DNA of 64,000 nt. Origin: Aricia agestis (Eukaryota > Arthropoda > Insecta > Lepidoptera > Lycaenidae). The notes below the pieces were generated by a model, which was not told the DNA's origin, did not search any database, and saw only the letters and a program-made list of their open reading frames with translations. Every line of letters starts with the position of its first letter. Within the stretch, counting starts at the first letter, position 1. The stretch covers positions 13,012,001 to 13,076,000 of the forward strand of contig NC_056412.1 in the NCBI RefSeq assembly GCF_905147365.1, written 5' to 3'. A program made the position numbers and the translations under genes. Positions 1-11,173 of this stretch are shown one piece after another.

Positions 1-21
1 GGTTCTAGGGTTAAATAATTC

Positions 22-179
22 CTAAGTGTAAAGTGATTTTTAGTCCATAATTGTTGTCAGGGGACCGCCAACAGCAGACCCTTAAACTATAATGTTATGT
101 GAAATCAAACATCTACATTACCGGTCCCCCGACACACCTTGACAACAATTATGGACTAAAAAATCACTTTAAACTTAGG
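22..179. repeat. Fold-back repeat (MITE-like)
   Basis: The first arm (about 22-67, including TTTAGTCCATAATTGTTGTC) returns as its reverse complement at about 122-179, with a loop of about 55 bp. No coding potential is seen. The right arm runs directly into the tandem repeat that follows, so the two may belong to one element. Confidence 0.6.
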
Positions 180-433
180 AATTATTTAAACTTAAAGTCA
201 GTAGGAATTATTTAAACTTAAAGTCAGTAAATATTGTTTCATTACTTTTTTAAGTTGTTTGGCGGGTTTTTTTTAATTAGGAATTATTTAAACTTAAAGT
301 CAGTAAATATTGTTTGATTACTTTTTAAACTTGTTTGGCGAGTTTTTTTGTAATTAGGAATTATTTAAACTTAAAGTCAGTAAATATTGTTTCATTACTT
401 TTTTAAGTTGTTTGGCGGGTTTTTTTTTTAATT
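177..433. repeat. Tandem repeat, 76-77 bp unit
   Basis: A 26-bp partial unit starts at 177. Three near-identical units start at 203, 279 and 356, each beginning AGGAATTATTTAAACTTAAA and ending in a T-rich run after TTTGGCGGG. The copies differ by only a few substitutions, so the expansion looks recent. Confidence 0.8.
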
Positions 434-455
434 TTTAATTTAATTTTATTTCAAG

Positions 456-790
456 CTATTTAAACTTGTGTTGTTTATAGTGCAGAATAATTCCTATCAA
501 CAGGATCACATCCCAATGAATACCATCTATGAATGTCCTCTTGGATGAGGCCGTCAATATGAGTCCAAACATGAAACCTCCACTTTGTTTATAAGGAGCT
601 CGACTCCTATAGAATCCAGGTGATGCTGCAGCAGCAGTATGCAAATATTTACTGTTTATTTACGTCTGACTAGTTGCCGCAATTAAAATGAGCCCAAACA
701 CGAAACCATTGCTCTAAGTTGGTGAGGAGTTGGGTATCCTATTGTTTACCAGGTGATGCTGCAGTACCAGGTCAACTTTAATGTGAATGT
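456..790. repeat. Two diverged copies of an unknown repeat
   Basis: Two stretches (about 530-640 and 680-765) share the blocks 'ATGAG(T/C)CCAAACA(T/C)GAAACC' and 'CCAGGTGATGCTGCAG' in the same order. No host gene is recognised here. Confidence 0.4.
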
Positions 791-959
791 TATTCATAAA
801 TATCACGAACCAGAATGCAAAATATAAAACTCATCAAACGACTGCAAGTTGCTAACGCCCTTTCATGAACCAGATAAACCGCGATTATCCAGCACTGAGC
901 AGGCTGATGATGATGAACTATAGCTAAGAACACTCTCGATCATGTCAGCTTTCAAACAA

Positions 960-1085
960 AAAAAACTAGATCAAAATCGGTCCACCTGTTTGGATGCTAC
1001 GATGCCACGGACACATACACACACAGACAAACAGACAGACAGACACGTCAGACTTATAACACCCCTCTTTTTTGTCGGGGGTTAA
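960..1085 (+). repeat. 3' end of a lepidopteran non-LTR/SINE family
   Basis: The stretch carries 'AAAATCGGTCCACCTGTTTG', a CA-rich and GACAGACAGA-rich run, and the terminal 'TTATAACACCCCTC...GTCGGGGGTTAAAAA'. This is a very common lepidopteran interspersed-repeat ending. No reverse transcriptase lies next to it, so it is a 5'-truncated copy or a SINE. Confidence 0.55.
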
Positions 1086-1258
1086 AAAGTGCATTCATTG
1101 ACCATACAAAAATTATCAAAAACTACCGGTACCGTACTACGGAACCCTATATTGCGCGTGGCCCGACACGCACTTGGCCGGTTTTTGGCCTATTTTTCCT
1201 CTATAATGCGACGGTACGGAACCCTTCGTGCGCGAGTACTCACACTTGGTCGTTTACA

Positions 1259-1506
1259 GTGTGTAACAAAAATAAGTGATAATACTTTAGGGTGTGTACG
1301 TGTTCTTTGTAGAGAGTTCACTGTGAGAGTAGCAGCGCTGAAAGACGATTTTTTTTCACTTTTGTATAGGCACGGGCCCGAGCGTCACGAGTTTCCCCAT
1401 ACAAAAGTGAAAAAAAAATGGTCTTTCAGCGCTGCTACTTTCATAGTGAACTCTCTAGAAGGAACACGTATACACCTTAAAGTATTATCACTTATTTTTG
1501 TTACAG
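1259..1506. mobile_element. Palindromic MITE
   Basis: Arms of about 110 bp (1259-1371 and 1395-1506) are near-perfect reverse complements around a loop of about 24 bp. Both arms contain the 'AGCAGCGCTGAAAGAC' block or its complement. An open frame of 156 codons (1089-1559) crosses it, but it is a by-product of the palindrome, with no codon bias or domain. Confidence 0.7.
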
Positions 1507-1559
1507 TCCTTGCATTAGTTAATGTACTTGGATTTTCTTACGATGATTTGATAATATAA

Positions 1560-2690
1560 TTTTGAGCTCACGTCGGTCGCTTAACTATCATTATTCTTAT
1601 CTTTAGGATTAGGATTATCTCTAGGTAAGAGTATTTATTTATAGGGCGTATTAGTTATTACCAAGTAGAACACGTGTTGTGAAATTTACCTTAGGGTCAG
1701 TTCACATTACAACGTGACAAGCAACCGATCAAAATTGGAGAAGGGGAATTAAACGAGCGAATAAAAAAAACTTTGCGACTGATGATGACATATTATTTTA
1801 ATAACTTGAGCCAATGAGTTTCTAAAATACTAGAGTAGCAATGTCTTACAAAAGATTCTCAGAAATGCGTAACCACTTTTTTGTTCAAAAGACAATGTCA
1901 AGTCATATATTCGTTATGTCATTATATATGTGAGATATGCCTGCAGGCATCTTCGAAGTGGCAACGCGTTGCTACCGTAAACTTCCAATCTAGTTACGTT
2001 AGTAACATAGAATATCATTGACTTGAGCGGTATGATTTTGAGTAAGCGAAAAATTGACTAAACTAACGACGAAATCCAGAACGAGGTTATAAAAAGTGAA
2101 TTGTGATACATTTCAGATACTTACTAAAATTGTATCCGAGCGACTACATTACTGAAAATACAGAGAAGGCATCTTCAATATTAAAGATAGATTAAATTTT
2201 TCTAAATGAGGTTATATAAGTTTACCGAACTACTTTATAAGCAAAGTTTTCTAAGCTGTTTTCTTAGATTTATGATTACTAGAGGTCTCAATGGTCCAAA
2301 TTCGACCTTACTTGCAACGACATTAGTATTTAGGACTGCTACCTATATTTTGTAAAAAATATTGACTTCATCATAGTTTTTTTCAATTCTTGTCTCTGGG
2401 ACTCAGCTGATCTCAGACTGGTCGTTTAAGCATTGTCTAATAGTATCTAAAATTAAATAAAAAAACCAATAATCCATTTTCAATTTGTCAACTTGTTGTC
2501 AACAGACTTCAACCATAAATAAAAGAGTATAATTCGTATGCATAGGCTTATCACTCAAAAATCTGTCATTTTTCCTAGTAGTAGTGTCGTAGTGTGTGTA
2601 ACGTTTTATTTGTTAAAAATATATATGATAAAAGCATAATTTTAAAATAATATTAGCTCGATGCACTCCTTCACCAAATAAACTATAACT
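1560..2690. other. AT-rich intergenic stretch, nothing recognised
   Basis: No open frame longer than background, no splice-like exon and no clear repeat edge. The stretch is AT-rich with homopolymer runs. Confidence 0.5.
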
Positions 2691-2697
2691 GCATACG

Positions 2698-3018
2698 TGG
2701 GAGAGCCATGCTTCAGCACGAATGGGCCGGCTCGACCGGAGAAATACCACGTTCTCACAGAAAACCGGCGTGAAACAGCGCTTACGTTGTATTTCGCCGA
2801 GTGAGTGAGTTTACCGGAGGCCCAATCCCCTACCCTATTCCCTTCCCTACCCTCCCCTATTCCCTTCCCAGCCCTACCCTCCCCTATTACCCTATTCCCT
2901 CTTAAAAGGCCGGCAACGCACCTGCAGCTCTTCTGATGCTGCGAGTGTCCATGGGCGACGGAAGTTGCTTTCCATCAGGTGACCCGTTTGCTCGTTTGCC
3001 CCCTTATATTTTCATTAA
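2698..3018 (+). repeat. SINE-like copy A of the 'GGCCGGCAACGC' tail family
   Basis: The left part (from GGAGAGCCATGCTTCAGCAC) precedes a CCCTATTCCCTTCCC minisatellite. This is followed by the conserved tail 'AAAAGGCCGGCAACGCACCT' through 'TCAGGTGACCCGTTTGCTCG' and a T-rich end. Reverse-strand copies lie at 4371-4573, 10858-11173 and 33500-33698, and the same tail ends the LINE at 54515-55860. The unit carries no protein. Confidence 0.75.
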
Positions 3019-3107
3019 AAAAAAACTGCGAAATTTCATGCACCTACGTTTTCCCATTTTTCTTAAAAAGGGTTACAAAGTTTTTCTCTCACGTATTAAT
3101 ATATCTT

Positions 3108-4320
3108 ATATCTTTAAACGAGCAATTCTTGTATATGTTACGCTCAAAGACCGAAATCGCTCAATGAGCGAAAAAATGGCTCACAACGCGTTGTGGTCAC
3201 AGTGAAACAGCCACGACGCGAAATTCGCGTCGTGGCTCTAATGAAAACGGCCACGACGCGTTCTGGCAATCACAAAAAGACCATAACGCGAAATTCGTTT
3301 CTTGGTATATAGGGGGTTACGGGGGCGATAAATCGATCTAGCTAGGAATCATTTCTAGAAAATGTCATTTTATTCGTGTTCGAATGCCGAGCAAAGCTCG
3401 GTCAAACAGCTAGTAGATAATTTATCATTGGTCACCGTGACGCCGTAGCGCGCGGGGACCAATCATTAATCTAATTATAGTAATGTAGGTAATAATTATC
3501 TTTTCTGTGGTAATACCTAATCATTATTGGTTACTGATAATATTTTATTTGAGGGCTTATGTTTTTAGGGTTCCGTACCCAAAGGGTAAAAACGGCACCT
3601 TATTACTAAGACTTCGTGTCTGTCCGTCTGTCTGTCTCCAGGCTGTAATTCAAAAACGGTAATAACTAGAGAGATGAAATTTGCACAGATTATTTATTTC
3701 TGTTGCCGCTATAACAACAAATACTAAAAACATAATAAATTAAATATTTAAGGGGGGCTCCCATACAAGAAACGTGACTTTTTTGCCATTTTTTGCTCGA
3801 TAGCAATGATAGCTACAGATAGGGACCTGAAATGTTCATAAAATACTCAGTTGTATTTAAACTTTAAAATTAATTTAAAAAAAACATTAAGCGGGGCTCC
3901 TATACAAAACACATTTTTCCCTATTTTTCCGTTTCAACATTGCATAAAGTACGGCTGCGTTTCCACCAGAGCTGAGCGGAGCTAGGTACATTGCGAGAAA
4001 TGTGTTATTGAGAACCAATAGCATCGCCGCGCTGAGCGACAGTCGACGGCAGATGACGGCACGTGGCGGCGGCAGTCGACGGCAGTCGGCGGCACGTGTC
4101 GGCAGCAGTCGACAGCAGCCGTCGGCAGTTTATCACGCTTGCAGTTGTGACGTAGCGCGTAAAAGTTGTGACGTAGCGCTACGGCGTCACGGCGACCAAT
4201 GATAAATTATCTACTAGCTGTTTGACCGAGCTTTGCTCGGTATTCGAACACGAATAAAATGACATTTTCTAAAAATGATTCCTAGCTAGATCTATTTATC
4301 GCCCCCGAAACCCCCTTTAT
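3108..4320. mobile_element. Composite element with long inverted arms
   Basis: Arms of about 135 bp, 3317-3451 and 4176-4308, are reverse complements. They contain 'GAGCAAAGCTCGGTCAAACA' and a 37-bp block with the sense 'AGATAATTTATCATTGGTCA'. Between them sits an antisense copy of the 'GGGTTCCGTACC' repeat family (3569-3930) and a simple GTCGACGGCAG-rich stretch (4040-4130). Just left is a perfect 28-bp palindrome, 'GCCACGACGCGAAA...' (3210-3237). A third copy of the arm family is at about 35345-35450. No transposase frame is seen. Confidence 0.55.
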
Positions 4321-4370
4321 ACTAAATTTAATGAAAATCGTTGGAGCCGATTCCGAGATTCCAATTAAAT

Positions 4371-4573
4371 GAAATAAGGGGGCAAACGAGCAAACGGGTC
4401 ACCTGATGGAAAGCAACTTCCGTCGCCCATGGACACTCGCAGCATCAGAAGAGCCGCAAGTGCGTTGCCGGCCTTTTAAGAGGGAATAGGGTAATAGGGG
4501 AGGGTAGGGAAGGGAAGGGAAGGGAATAGTTGAGGGTAGGGAAGGGAATAGGGTAGGAGTTAGGGGATTCCCA
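4371..4573 (-). repeat. SINE-like copy B of the 'GGCCGGCAACGC' tail family
   Basis: Reverse-strand copy of the family at 2698-3018: tail at 4371-4480, then the GGGAAGGGAA minisatellite. It lacks most of the 5' head, so it is truncated. Confidence 0.7.
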
Positions 4574-4579
4574 CGTATA

Positions 4580-5159
4580 ACGTCGATCTGATCAAAATAA
4601 TTAACAAATAAACATTAAATTACTTACATCTTACATATTTTTAGTAAACTGTACCTAGTGACAAAAATATAATACAGTTTATAGTTTATACTTGACACAA
4701 TTTGTAGAGCTACTGGTTTTGCGAGGTACCTAATAGATAACGATAGAACTTGCGGTAACGATAACGATATAACCGTTTTGTTGTTATTTGTTAATGATAA
4801 CAACAATAATTATTGTTGTAAAAGTATTACTTTGGTATTTAAAGTAATTTACTTAAATAAACGATACATTGTCAATACGATAATGTTATATACTTATGAT
4901 TGGTCTCCAGCGATAAGTAGAAGAAAGTTTTTAATAATTTTTAATGCGATTTTTTTCAATAAGTTACTAAAAGTACATAAACTTATGGCCCTCACCAGTC
5001 ACCACATTGCGCTTAAATGGAGAACCATGATTGCCACCATGATTGCGACTTGTGGAGCTGTGGATAGCATGAAAAATTCACGTCGTAATTATTGATGAAT
5101 AATTATTATTATGCTCCTCTTACATGTTCGTAATAGCTTGTTTGTCTTGTTTTAGTTGT
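4580..5159. other. Intergenic, nothing recognised
   Basis: AT-rich sequence with short open frames only. No repeat family, exon or RNA gene can be supported here. Confidence 0.45.
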
Positions 5160-5167
5160 GTTTTAGT

Positions 5168-5461
5168 CATAAAGTTAATATACCTAGCGGAATAGAGCAA
5201 CAATCTCGAGCTGTCAAACGAAACCGAAATTGGTTTTCATCTGTGTGAAAAATATGTGTACGTATACACTTACACAAGCATGATTGAACATGAATTCTTG
5301 AGATTAAATTGTCAACGTGCGGCACGTGCCGACTGGACGTCAAAAAAAGAGTGCTGCTGTCATGTATCACACGTCTCTTTTTACCACGCAGTGTTACTGA
5401 TAGTGACATCTCTCTTGCTCAGGCTTTGTTTCTCTATTCCGCTAGATATATTAACTTTATG
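5168..5461. mobile_element. hAT-like MITE, copy 1
   Basis: The terminal inverted repeat starts CATAAAGTTAATATACCTAG and is mirrored at the right end (CTAGATATATTAACTTTATG). The flanks are GTTTTAGT (5160-5167) and GTTTTGGT (5462-5469), an 8-bp target duplication with one mismatch, which fits the hAT superfamily. A second copy is inside gene 2 at 24967-25238. Non-autonomous; no transposase. Confidence 0.75.
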
Positions 5462-5469
5462 GTTTTGGT

Positions 5470-6480
5470 TTTAGTCCATCGATCAAAGCTGCATAGATCA
5501 TAGGTATCTTTCGTTTGTTTTTTTTTTTATATTTTCAGTAATATACACACTGATCTCCATTATACACATTACAGCAGAGTTTTTAATCTTGACATTAGAA
5601 GAGAATCTTCTGTCAGAATCAGAGATTGTCAAAATTCTATTCAAGTTCGTGTAACATTTTGGAAAAAACTACTAAAACACAACAAAATTAACAATGACTT
5701 CCGTATTGTTATCACATGTTAAAAGTAATTAGAAATATATCGAATTTATAAAACATAATTTCAATAAGAAATTCAAACTACGTACTTAGTCATATTTTTG
5801 TTATACTCACATACTTCTTGTAACAGTGCTACTCGCAATGTAATGAGTGTTGCAAGAAGGGTCCTCGTATTTGCTGGATTTAAACTAGTACTTAATCCCA
5901 TATTATAATGAAGGAGATTATAGCAGCAATATAATTACAATAAGTCAATATATATAATAATATAAGTCAAGACAATAAGTGTAATATGTTTTAGAGGATG
6001 TGTCAAAACAAAGCTTACCTCCACACGTCGAGTGTAAACGGGCCCAATCTTCCGGCACAGTCTCCGCAGATCATCAAAAAGTTAGTCAAGTCCTTCAAAT
6101 ATTTTTTCTTATCTTTATAGGTACATAACAAAATAAAATTCTACTCGTGTGTATATCACTGAACTTTTATACAACTTCTGTCGGGTCCGCTATTATAATC
6201 TATATAAGTATATAAAACTCAAAGGTGACTGACTGACTGATTGACATAGTGATCTATCAACGCACAGCCCAAACCACTGGACGGATCGGGCTGAAATTTG
6301 GCATGCAGGTAGATGTTATGACGTAGGCATCCGCTAAGAAAGGATTTTGATAAATTCCAACCCCAAGGGGTTCAAATAGGGGATGAAAGTTTGTATATTA
6401 TAATAATACTTCTTAACGCGAGCGAGCAAAAGCTCGTGTAAATATAAAAGAGGGCAGGAAACGAAAAATCTTATGTTATA
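5470..6480. other. Intergenic with weak exon-like segments
   Basis: Two minus-strand stretches end in good donor-like sites: about 6110-6019 (before GTAAGC) and about 5882-5825 (after CCAG, before GTATGT). They are open in some frames but show no domain I recognise. A lepidopteran repeat fragment (gactgactgactg, then 'CCAACCCCAAGGGGTTC') occupies about 6195-6440. On the plus strand, 6492-6525 lies between a good acceptor (TTTGTTTCAG) and a donor (GTATGA) and could be a 5' exon of gene 1; this is unproven. Confidence 0.3.
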
Positions 6481-6567
6481 TTTTGTTTCAGGAACACTCC
6501 AAAAATAACTTGGTTGGAAGAAGATGTATGAGCTTAATACCTATTGTAAGCACAATTTGTTTTATCC

Positions 6568-6781
6568 ATACTAATATTATAAATGCGAAAGTGTGTCTGT
6601 CTGTCTATCTGTCTGTCTGCTACATCTTCACGCTTAAAGCCCTGAACCGATTTGGCTTTTTGGTGTGGAGATACTTTGAGACCCTGGGAACGGGCATGGA
6701 TACATTTTTTCCCGGCAAATGTACGGTTCCCGCGTGACAAACGAATTTTGGTGCAACAGAGTCGCGGACGTCATCTAGTAT
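6568..6781 (+). repeat. Dispersed repeat, 'ATTATAAATGCGAAAGTGT' family
   Basis: Starts ACTAATATTATAAATGCGAA, continues through TCTGTCTG runs, 'CTGAACCGATTTGGC', 'ACTTTGAGACCCTGGGAA' and 'AATGTACGGTTCCCGCG', and ends 'GCGGACGTCATCTAGT'. Other copies: 10126-10334, 12217-12432, 39175-39391, 48198-48365 (plus), 16550-16750 (minus) and a fragment at about 37283-37437. No protein is encoded. Confidence 0.7.
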
Positions 6782-6784
6782 AGT

Positions 6785-7600
6785 GTTTAAAAATAAGTAA
6801 TTTTAGCCAAGCATGTCACAAGTAAGCCGTTTTCGTCGATGTAACTTTGAGGACGTTTGGTTCATGCTTAGTGCCTAAAACATAGTTTTTCCCTAATGAA
6901 AACTTTTCCTTGTCCTTGATTCGCCGCAAAGTATCTTAACGGATTTAGTAAAAAGAGACATTTTAATACGCACACGTTTAATTATTATACCTTACAGCAA
7001 GGATTTTGTAATTCCACGAAATTACGAATGTTATGGTCTGAATAAACAATATTATAAGTTTTTGAGTAAAATCCTTGATTTTGAGCAAATATCCGCATTC
7101 CGCGTTAGATAATTTACGGGCAGATAACTAAATGTGCTGCCAATACCGAGTGAGAGAGATAAAGTGTGATCTTGACGAGCGATATTGATGCCATTGACAC
7201 AATTTTAAAGATATTTTGTGACCTATGATTAGAGATTTTTTGGAAACAATTTTTTTATATCCTTAAGAAAAGGCCAATTTTCCTAACAATTTCATCACAA
7301 ATTGATTTCCGAGCTGTCAGGTCAGATTTGAACTAAAACATTGGTCTTTGGTCTTACTTGCATGCTCCCACCCCGCTTGGTAGGAGATCTCATACTACCA
7401 CTATGCCTTTCAATACCATCATGTATATTTTCTTGTTCCAGCACATACAAAAAAGACATAAAACAATTGGATTCGAACAAAGTCCTTCTACTCCGGCATC
7501 TCACATTGATCGAAAGCCAGGTAAACAACAGTTTACAATCAAAGTCCTAGTCCTAGTCATAGAAGTAATTATTAAGACACTTGCTCATATTATACCTACT
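6785..7600. other. Intergenic, nothing recognised
   Basis: AT-rich; only short spurious frames. The right part (about 7600 on) passes into the 3' untranslated end of the LINE on the minus strand. Confidence 0.4.
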
Positions 7601-8446
7601 CAACTATTTATTTATTTGCTTATTAAAGTTAATTACAACGGGTTACCCCAATTACAATAATTAACTACTATCATGAATAAAATTAGAACTAAAAATTATT
7701 TATGACAATGTTACAATACATACACAAATTAAATTAAATAGTAATAGAAGGAACCCTTTCGTACTTAGTTTCACAGAATCTTACACATGCTCTCTTCACA
7801 TCCATCCACTTATCAACAAACACATCACATTCAGGATTCACTGACAGAAGGGCGTTGAGCAAGTTTAGTGCTCGGTACAGCGGGGACTCAGCTCTCGCGA
7901 CAGTCCGACAAGTCGGCAGTGCGAATAATTTTGGCCGACGGCTCGGACGGTGCTTTAGATAGTTGTCACGCACATACAAGCGGCAAATTAAGGCATGGAG
8001 TTCAGGGCAATCGATTATATTGCGAAGGATTTTTAAGGCAACCAATAATCTACCCCTCGTCGGACCTCTAAAGATTGGTAACCTAAGGTACCCAAGTGAT
8101 AGCCCGTTGGGTACATGTAAGGGTAGTATCCGTACACTTTCTTAAATAAAAATCTGAGAAACGCCTTCTGGAATTTTTCCAGCATCAGAATCGATGTAGC
8201 TGTGTAAGGAGCCCAGACACACGCATCTGTTTCTAGCTTGCTGCGTACTAGTGCATTGTATAGCAGTTTTATGACGGCGGGATTTTTAAAGTCCTTAACG
8301 TTCCGAAGTACAAAAACAAGACGTTTGAAACTGTCTTGAGCTGTGGCATGTATGTGGTCTTTAAACGTAAGAGTTTTGTCAAAGTATACCCCCAAGTCTT
8401 TGGTACTATGGACACGGGAGATAATATGACCATCTATAGAATAATC

Positions 8447-8553
8447 CAATGCCCATGGCCCATGTTGGATGCGAGTAGCAAGAGATCGGTCATCTTGGCG
8501 TTCATTGAGAGAGGCCTATGTCCAGCAGTGGACGACTATAGGCTGATATGATG
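8447..8553 (+). mobile_element. Short LINE/SINE 3' fragment inserted in the LINE
   Basis: Carries the common lepidopteran tail 'GAGAGGCCTATGTCCAGCAG' followed by 'GACTATAGGCTGATATGATG'. It is bounded by a perfect 11-bp direct repeat, ATAGAATAATC (8436-8446 and 8554-8564), as left by target-primed reverse transcription. Insertion plus duplication adds 118 bp, so it shifts the LINE frame. Confidence 0.8.
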
Positions 8554-9497
8554 ATAGAATAATCAAAGACGATTGGGTGCAGCTTCCGCCCATAAGTCAT
8601 TACGCTACATTTTTTCATATTAAACAAAAGGTTGTTGGAAACACTCCAGCGTTTTACAGCATCCAAGTCCTTTTGCAAGAGAAGACAGTCATAAAGAGAT
8701 TTTATGATCATAATGATCTTCAGGTCATCAGCATACAGTAAACACTTGGCAAACTTAAGGATGGTGGTAAGATCGTTGATAAATATAAGAAATAAGAGAG
8801 GGCCCAACACCGACCCTTGACTAACACCAGAGCGTGTATTATAGGGGGCACTCTCAAAACATCCATACCTCACAAATTGCATCCGATCACGAAGATAGTC
8901 AGCGAAAAAACGAACAAGGCCAGGAGAAAACCTAAGAGCGCTCAACTTTTTGAGGAGAACATCGTTATCGACTCTATCAAAGGCTTTGCAGAAATCAAAG
9001 TATAGAATGTCCACTTGATAACCTGCGTCAAGAGCCTTAGAAATGATGTCCACGTGAGCTAAAAGATTTGTACTGACAGAGCGTCCAGGACGGAAACCAT
9101 GCTGGTCATCAGAAAGAATTCCACGGATCTGTTTCATTAATATGTTATGTAGCGCAAGCTCAAAAACTTTGGCGATAGAAGGCAAGACAGCTATGGGTCT
9201 GTGGTTTTCTACCGACAGACGATCGCTCGTTTTGGGAATAGGTATGACCCTCGATAATTTCCATTGGTTAGGATATATTCCAGCCCTGAGAGATGTGTTG
9301 AACAGGTGACATAAGGGAACGGTAAAGATGTCTTTGCACGCTTTTAGGACATATGGGGGTACACCATCAGTGCCCACCGAGCTTTGTGCTTTAAGCTTGT
9401 CAATAGCCTTGCTTACGTCTCCAGGTGTTAAGAATGGAAGAATTATACTAGTTCCCTCAGCATTGACAAGCTCAAAATTAGGATCTAGTTTAGGCAC
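8502..9497 (-). pseudogene. Reverse transcriptase part of the LINE ORF2
   Basis: A frame of 331 codons with the usual reverse transcriptase blocks: KLSRVIPIPKTSD, the fingers motif 'NHRPIAVLPSIAKVFE', 'HGFRPGRSVSTNLL', motif A 'LYFDFCKAFDRVDNDVLL', motif B 'SGVSQGSVLGPLLFLIFIND' and the catalytic 'LLYADDLKI' box. The YADD aspartates are intact. The frame ends artificially inside a 107-bp insertion (8447-8553) that adds a frameshift. Other parts of the protein are in other frames, so it cannot be expressed as one product. Confidence 0.85.
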
Positions 9498-10125
9498 ATC
9501 AGGGAGAAAACGCTAGAGAAGTATAGAGCAAACGCTTCTGCACTTTTAGTTCCTGAGTAGAAGGAACCGTTAAATAATACAGTTGGTTCAAACCCACCCT
9601 TAGATTTTAGGTTGGAAATGTGCTGCCAAAATTGCTTTGGATATTTGAACAACCTACTTTCGATGGCAGAACAATAGGAGCTGTACTCAGCCTGTACTTT
9701 TGTTTTCAGCTCGGAACGCAAGTTCTTAAATTGAGTGTAGGTGAGCTCACAACGAGTACGTTTCCATTTATTATGTAGTAGTTTTTTTTTGTCTTAAACC
9801 GCTAACAATATCTGCAGTGAACCAGACCGGATGCCGCCTGTTGCCCAAGGATTGTCTTTTTTTCATGGGAACAGAAGTATCGAAAGCGTTATACAAAATA
9901 TTATAAAATGTATCAGTAGCAAAACGGGTGTCAGTATAGTCTAAAACCTTGTGCCATGGGGCAGTATTGAGGGTATGGTATAGATGCATAAAATCAGCTT
10001 TGGTAAAATTGTAATCATGACGCTGGCTTATGCTAGGTTCCATAGCCTCACTGGGCTTACGCGACACGATAGAAACAGTAACGTCAAGAGGGGGATGATA
10101 TAGGTCAACTATCTATAATGCTCTT

Positions 10126-10334
10126 ACTTAATATTATAAATGCGAAAGTGTATCTTTCTGTCTGTCTGTTACTTCTTGACGCCCAAACCGCTGAACCGAT
10201 TTTGCTGAAATTTTGTATGAGAATACTTTGAGTCCCGGGAAAGGACATAGGATACTTTTTATGCCGGAAAAATGTACGGTTCCCGCGCGATAATCGAATT
10301 TAAAAAATCCCGGAGTTGCGGATGTCATCTAGTA
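10126..10334 (+). repeat. Dispersed repeat, 'ATTATAAATGCGAAAGTGT' family
   Basis: Near full-length copy, from AATATTATAAATGCGAAAGT to GATGTCATCTAGTAG, abutting the truncated 5' end of the LINE. Confidence 0.7.
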
Positions 10335-10350
10335 GTCTTTAATGAATTAA

Positions 10351-10718
10351 GGGTGGGTTGCACCAACTTACTTTAGCTATAACTGTAACTTTAACTGTAA
10401 CTACAATGCAAAATGTCAAATCTTTGGTTAAAGTAAAAAATGGACGCCATATTTAACCATAACCTTGAGCTCGACAAGGCTTTAAATGAACGTGGTGAAA
10501 AAAGGAACTAACGCTGTCATCATACAAAAACGCCATTTTTGACAGTTCTCCTTTACCAGCAGCGCCCCCGCCCGCGTTCATTTCAAGCCTTGTCGGACCA
10601 GCTGTCATCTGTCAAATTCTGTGGTCATAGTTAAGGTTAAAGTTAAATTTAGCCATAACTATAACCATAACTTTGACCATAACTTTAACTTTACACACAC
10701 CTCTGGTGCAACCCACCC
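10351..10718. mobile_element. MITE with GGGTGGGTTGCACCA inverted ends
   Basis: Left end GGGTGGGTTGCACCA, right end TGGTGCAACCCACCC. Internally there are palindromic runs of 'TAACTTTAACC'-like sequence. A shorter relative with the same ends is at 34531-34660. No open frame. Confidence 0.75.
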
Positions 10719-10857
10719 TAGAAGTTATAAGTTTGAGCGTTGGCGAGCTTCGTAGCGTGTCGTAGCCCGTAGGGCACCGTAGCGCGCTGTAGCACAATGT
10801 AGAGGCCCTGTAGCGCCGCGCTACGCTTAAAAGCGCTACGTTTTGTTCATGATAAAC

Positions 10858-11173
10858 TTTTTTTTTATGAAATAAAGGGGGCAAACGAGCAAACGGGTCA
10901 CCTCCAACCAACCAACGAGACACTCGCAGCATCAGAAGAGCTGGAGGTGAGTTGCCGGCCTTTTAAGAGGGAATAGGGTAATAGGGTAGGGTAGGGAAGG
11001 GAAGGGAATAGGGGAGGGTAGGGAAGGGAATAGGGTAGGGGATCGGGCCTCCGGTAAACTGACTCACTCGACGAAACACAGTGCAAGCGCTGTTTCACGC
11101 CGGTTTTCTGTGAGAACGTGGTATTTCTCCGCTCGAGCCGGCCCATTCGTGCCGAAGCATGGCTCTCCCACGT
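10858..11173 (-). repeat. SINE-like copy C of the 'GGCCGGCAACGC' tail family
   Basis: Full-length reverse-strand copy: poly-A-like end at 10858, conserved tail, GGGTAGGGAAGGGAA minisatellite, then the head with 'GTTTCACGCCGGTTTTCTGT' up to 'CATGGCTCTCCCACGT'. Confidence 0.75.

Larger units (their letters stand above)
7600..10115 (-). mobile_element. 5'-truncated Jockey/CR1-type LINE, decayed
   Basis: Minus-strand non-LTR retrotransposon ORF2 remnant. In order: a linker region (10067-9771 and 9721-9485, two frames), the reverse transcriptase (9497-8502), and the C-terminal region (8449-8033, then 8045-7734 after another frame change). The apurinic endonuclease normally at the N-terminus is absent, as expected for a 5'-truncated copy. 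A-rich sequence near 7600-7740 (minus sense) is the probable 3' end. It lies upstream of the first exon found for gene 1, so it may sit in that gene's 5' intron or in intergenic DNA. Confidence 0.8.

Noticed and set aside
1089..1559. Plus-strand frame of 156 codons
   Set aside because: It runs across both arms of the palindromic MITE at 1259-1506; no domain, and its composition follows the repeat.
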